Shown here: piece after piece, positions 4,463-5,325 of the stretch | Layout: each line of letters opens with the position of its first letter | Position numbering within the stretch: the stretch's first letter is position 1 | Origin: Dehalococcoidia bacterium | GTDB lineage: Bacteria > Chloroflexota > Dehalococcoidia > GIF9 > AB-539-J10 | NCBI GenBank assembly: GCA_029859145.1 | Contig: JAOUDT010000097.1 | Coordinates: 1 to 5,325 of the forward strand | DNA: 5,325 nucleotides | Reading direction: 5' to 3' | The notes under the pieces: generated by a model | What the model saw: the letters and a program-made list of their open reading frames with translations, nothing else | Database searches by the model: none | What the model was told of the DNA's origin: nothing | Made by a program: the position numbers and the translations under genes

Positions 4463-5305
4463 TCACGGAGTCGATACCTCAGCCTCAGTCTCAGTCTCAG
4501 CCTCAGCCTCAGGCTCAGGCCCCGGCTCAGCCGTCGTTTTTCTCCAGCGCAGCCACAGGGCCCAGGCCGTTACCAGTGCGCCCAGAACGGCAATATAGAT
4601 TTCCACATGAAGGTCGGCCAGGAGCCCTGCCTGCCATAGAACTGTGCCATAGTTGAGCAGGCCGTGCAGGCCAGAAGCTACGAGGTAGAACTGCCATCCC
4701 CAACCCTTGGCCAGACCATACCCGGCCAGAGCGGAAAAACCGATATGAGCGGCTACGGTAAAGAACCTCTCCCAAAATCCAAACAGTGCTGCGAAGCCGT
4801 AGGTTTGCACCCATCCCCATGTCCAACCCGAGGCAAACATCTGATTGTGCACCCACTGCGCTTCCAAGATGGCAAATCCAGCTCCGGCCACGGCCCCGAT
4901 GGCCAGCCCCAGCTTGGGGTCGATATTCTTGCCGCTACGCCACCAGTAAACAACCACTGGCACCAGTTTCGCTCCTTCTTGAACCAGCCCAGTGAGAAGT
5001 ATTGATGGTATCGCGGCCAGAGGAATCCAACGCATGAGGGTTTCGTTGCTCCAGAAATGAATCAGCGCCTGCCCGGTCCAAATCTGCAGAGGAATCTGAA
5101 TGAAGCAAATAGCAGCCGGGGTCAGAAAGGCACTGCCTACGAGCACGGCCCACAGCCGAGGTTTTCTGAAGAGTGGGGGCCAGTATGCAGTCAGCCAAAC
5201 CCCGCCAAAACCTATAGCCAGACCAATGGCCATGGCCAGATGGGTCACAGAGCCGCTGGGGTTTTGAAAGAAGGATTCGAAATAGCCTACCATGTAATCT
5301 ATCAT
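4463..5305 (-). CDS. PrsW/YhfC-like intramembrane metalloprotease homologue with acidic tail
   Basis: The protein has 280 residues from the ATG at 5305. It is a polytopic membrane protein with about seven to eight hydrophobic segments. Motifs of the PrsW/YhfC/CPBP protease group appear in order: Q109-E-G-A-K113 in 'LVQEGAKLVP', G-A-G-F-A-x-x-E148, E179-R180...H187 in 'WERFFTVAAHIG', and H214 in 'LHGLLNYG'. In this group such Glu and His residues form the metal site inside the membrane, and members cleave membrane proteins, for example anti-sigma factors. The usual first Glu of the EExxK motif is Gln here, so activity may be altered. The last 21 or so residues are Pro/Glu/Ala/Thr-rich and come from a hexanucleotide repeat. 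A GTG six bases upstream (5311) is in frame but lies inside the ribosome binding site. It appears to lead an operon with DUF6512. Substrate unknown. Confidence 0.8.
   Translation of the reverse strand: MIDYMVGYFESFFQNPSGSVTHLAMAIGLAIGFGGVWLTAYWPPLFRKPRLWAVLVGSAFLTPAAICFIQIPLQIWTGQALIHFWSNETLMRWIPLAAIPSILLTGLVQEGAKLVPVVVYWWRSGKNIDPKLGLAIGAVAGAGFAILEAQWVHNQMFASGWTWGWVQTYGFAALFGFWERFFTVAAHIGFSALAGYGLAKGWGWQFYLVASGLHGLLNYGTVLWQAGLLADLHVEIYIAVLGALVTAWALWLRWRKTTAEPGPEPEAEAETETEAEVSTP
4477..4518. repeat. Hexanucleotide tandem repeat (NCTCAG)x7 inside the protease C-terminus
   Basis: Seven consecutive six-base units of form NCTCAG run from 4477 to 4518, with first base C, C, T, T, C, C, G. Two more degenerate units reach 4530. 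On the coding (minus) strand each unit adds two codons (Glu-Ala or Glu-Thr), making an alternating acidic tail. Unit gain or loss keeps the frame, so the tail could vary in length between strains. Confidence 0.9.
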
Positions 5306-5310
5306 GAACA

Positions 5311-5317
5311 CCTCCTA
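5311..5317 (-). promoter_or_regulatory. Ribosome binding site that decides the protease start
   Basis: TAGGAGG on the minus strand (5317-5311) is five bases before the ATG at 5305-5303. The alternative in-frame GTG at 5311-5309 shares its first G with this site and so cannot use it. The ATG is therefore the likely start. Only about 20 bases upstream are in the window, so the operon promoter is not visible. Confidence 0.75.
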
Positions 5318-5325
5318 CCGTTTAA

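Noticed and set aside
4090..4639. Plus-strand frames of 111, 72 and 140 codons across DUF6512 and the protease tail
   Set aside because: They are shadows of minus-strand membrane-protein genes. The Ser/Leu-Ser run in the 140-codon frame comes from the hexanucleotide repeat.
5306..5311. GTG start at 5311 for the protease homologue
   Set aside because: The GTG overlaps the GGAGG ribosome binding site. The ATG at 5305, five bases after that site, is correctly spaced.
1..5325. CRISPR array, toxin-antitoxin pair, insertion sequence or phage genes
   Set aside because: No spaced direct repeats of array type, no transposase, integrase or phage protein, and no recognisable toxin family were found on either strand.

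Overview
The window looks like a piece of a bacterial chromosome. Strong GGAGG-type ribosome binding sites and housekeeping-type promoters with extended -10 boxes recur. The mix of a DUF2807 (GIN-domain) exported protein, a DUF6512 membrane protein, a PrsW/YhfC-like membrane protease and several very small membrane proteins resembles Dehalococcoidia (Chloroflexota) genomes. That lineage call is an inference from recall and is only moderately secure.

Layout from left to right. (1) 1-443, minus: the N-terminal 147 codons of an exported DUF2807 protein that runs off the left edge. (2) 596-763, plus: a 55-residue, two-helix membrane protein, divergent from the first gene. (3) 832-927, minus: a 31-residue Cys-x-x-Cys protein with a Lys/Ala/Pro-rich tail. 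It has a near-perfect promoter and ribosome binding site and would be missed by normal length cut-offs. (4) 1074-1496, minus: a MerR-family regulator with no cysteines. (5) 1759-3495, plus: a family 5 (Opp/Dpp-type) ABC-transporter substrate-binding lipoprotein with its own promoter, with no permease or ATPase gene in view. (6) 3643-3819, 3919-4458 and 4463-5305, all minus: a probable operon read right to left, encoding a PrsW/YhfC-like intramembrane protease homologue, a DUF6512 membrane protein four bases downstream, and a 58-residue membrane protein with a strong ribosome binding site.

No gene-free stretch exceeds 300 bases. The longest is 1497-1758, between the divergent MerR and transporter genes. 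It holds the MerR promoter with a perfect AT palindrome, a tRNA 3'-end-like sequence, and the substrate-binding-protein promoter.

The most notable structural observation is that the transporter gene, visibly richer in A+T than its neighbours, has a degenerate tRNA 3'-end-like sequence on each side (1554-1578 and 3561-3588). Both are in the same orientation and both keep tRNA T-arm/acceptor spacing. This is what remnants of tRNA-targeted insertion boundaries could look like, although no integrase is visible. The other main points are the 31-residue gene and the three-gene membrane protease cluster, whose lead protein ends in an acidic tail encoded by a hexanucleotide tandem repeat.
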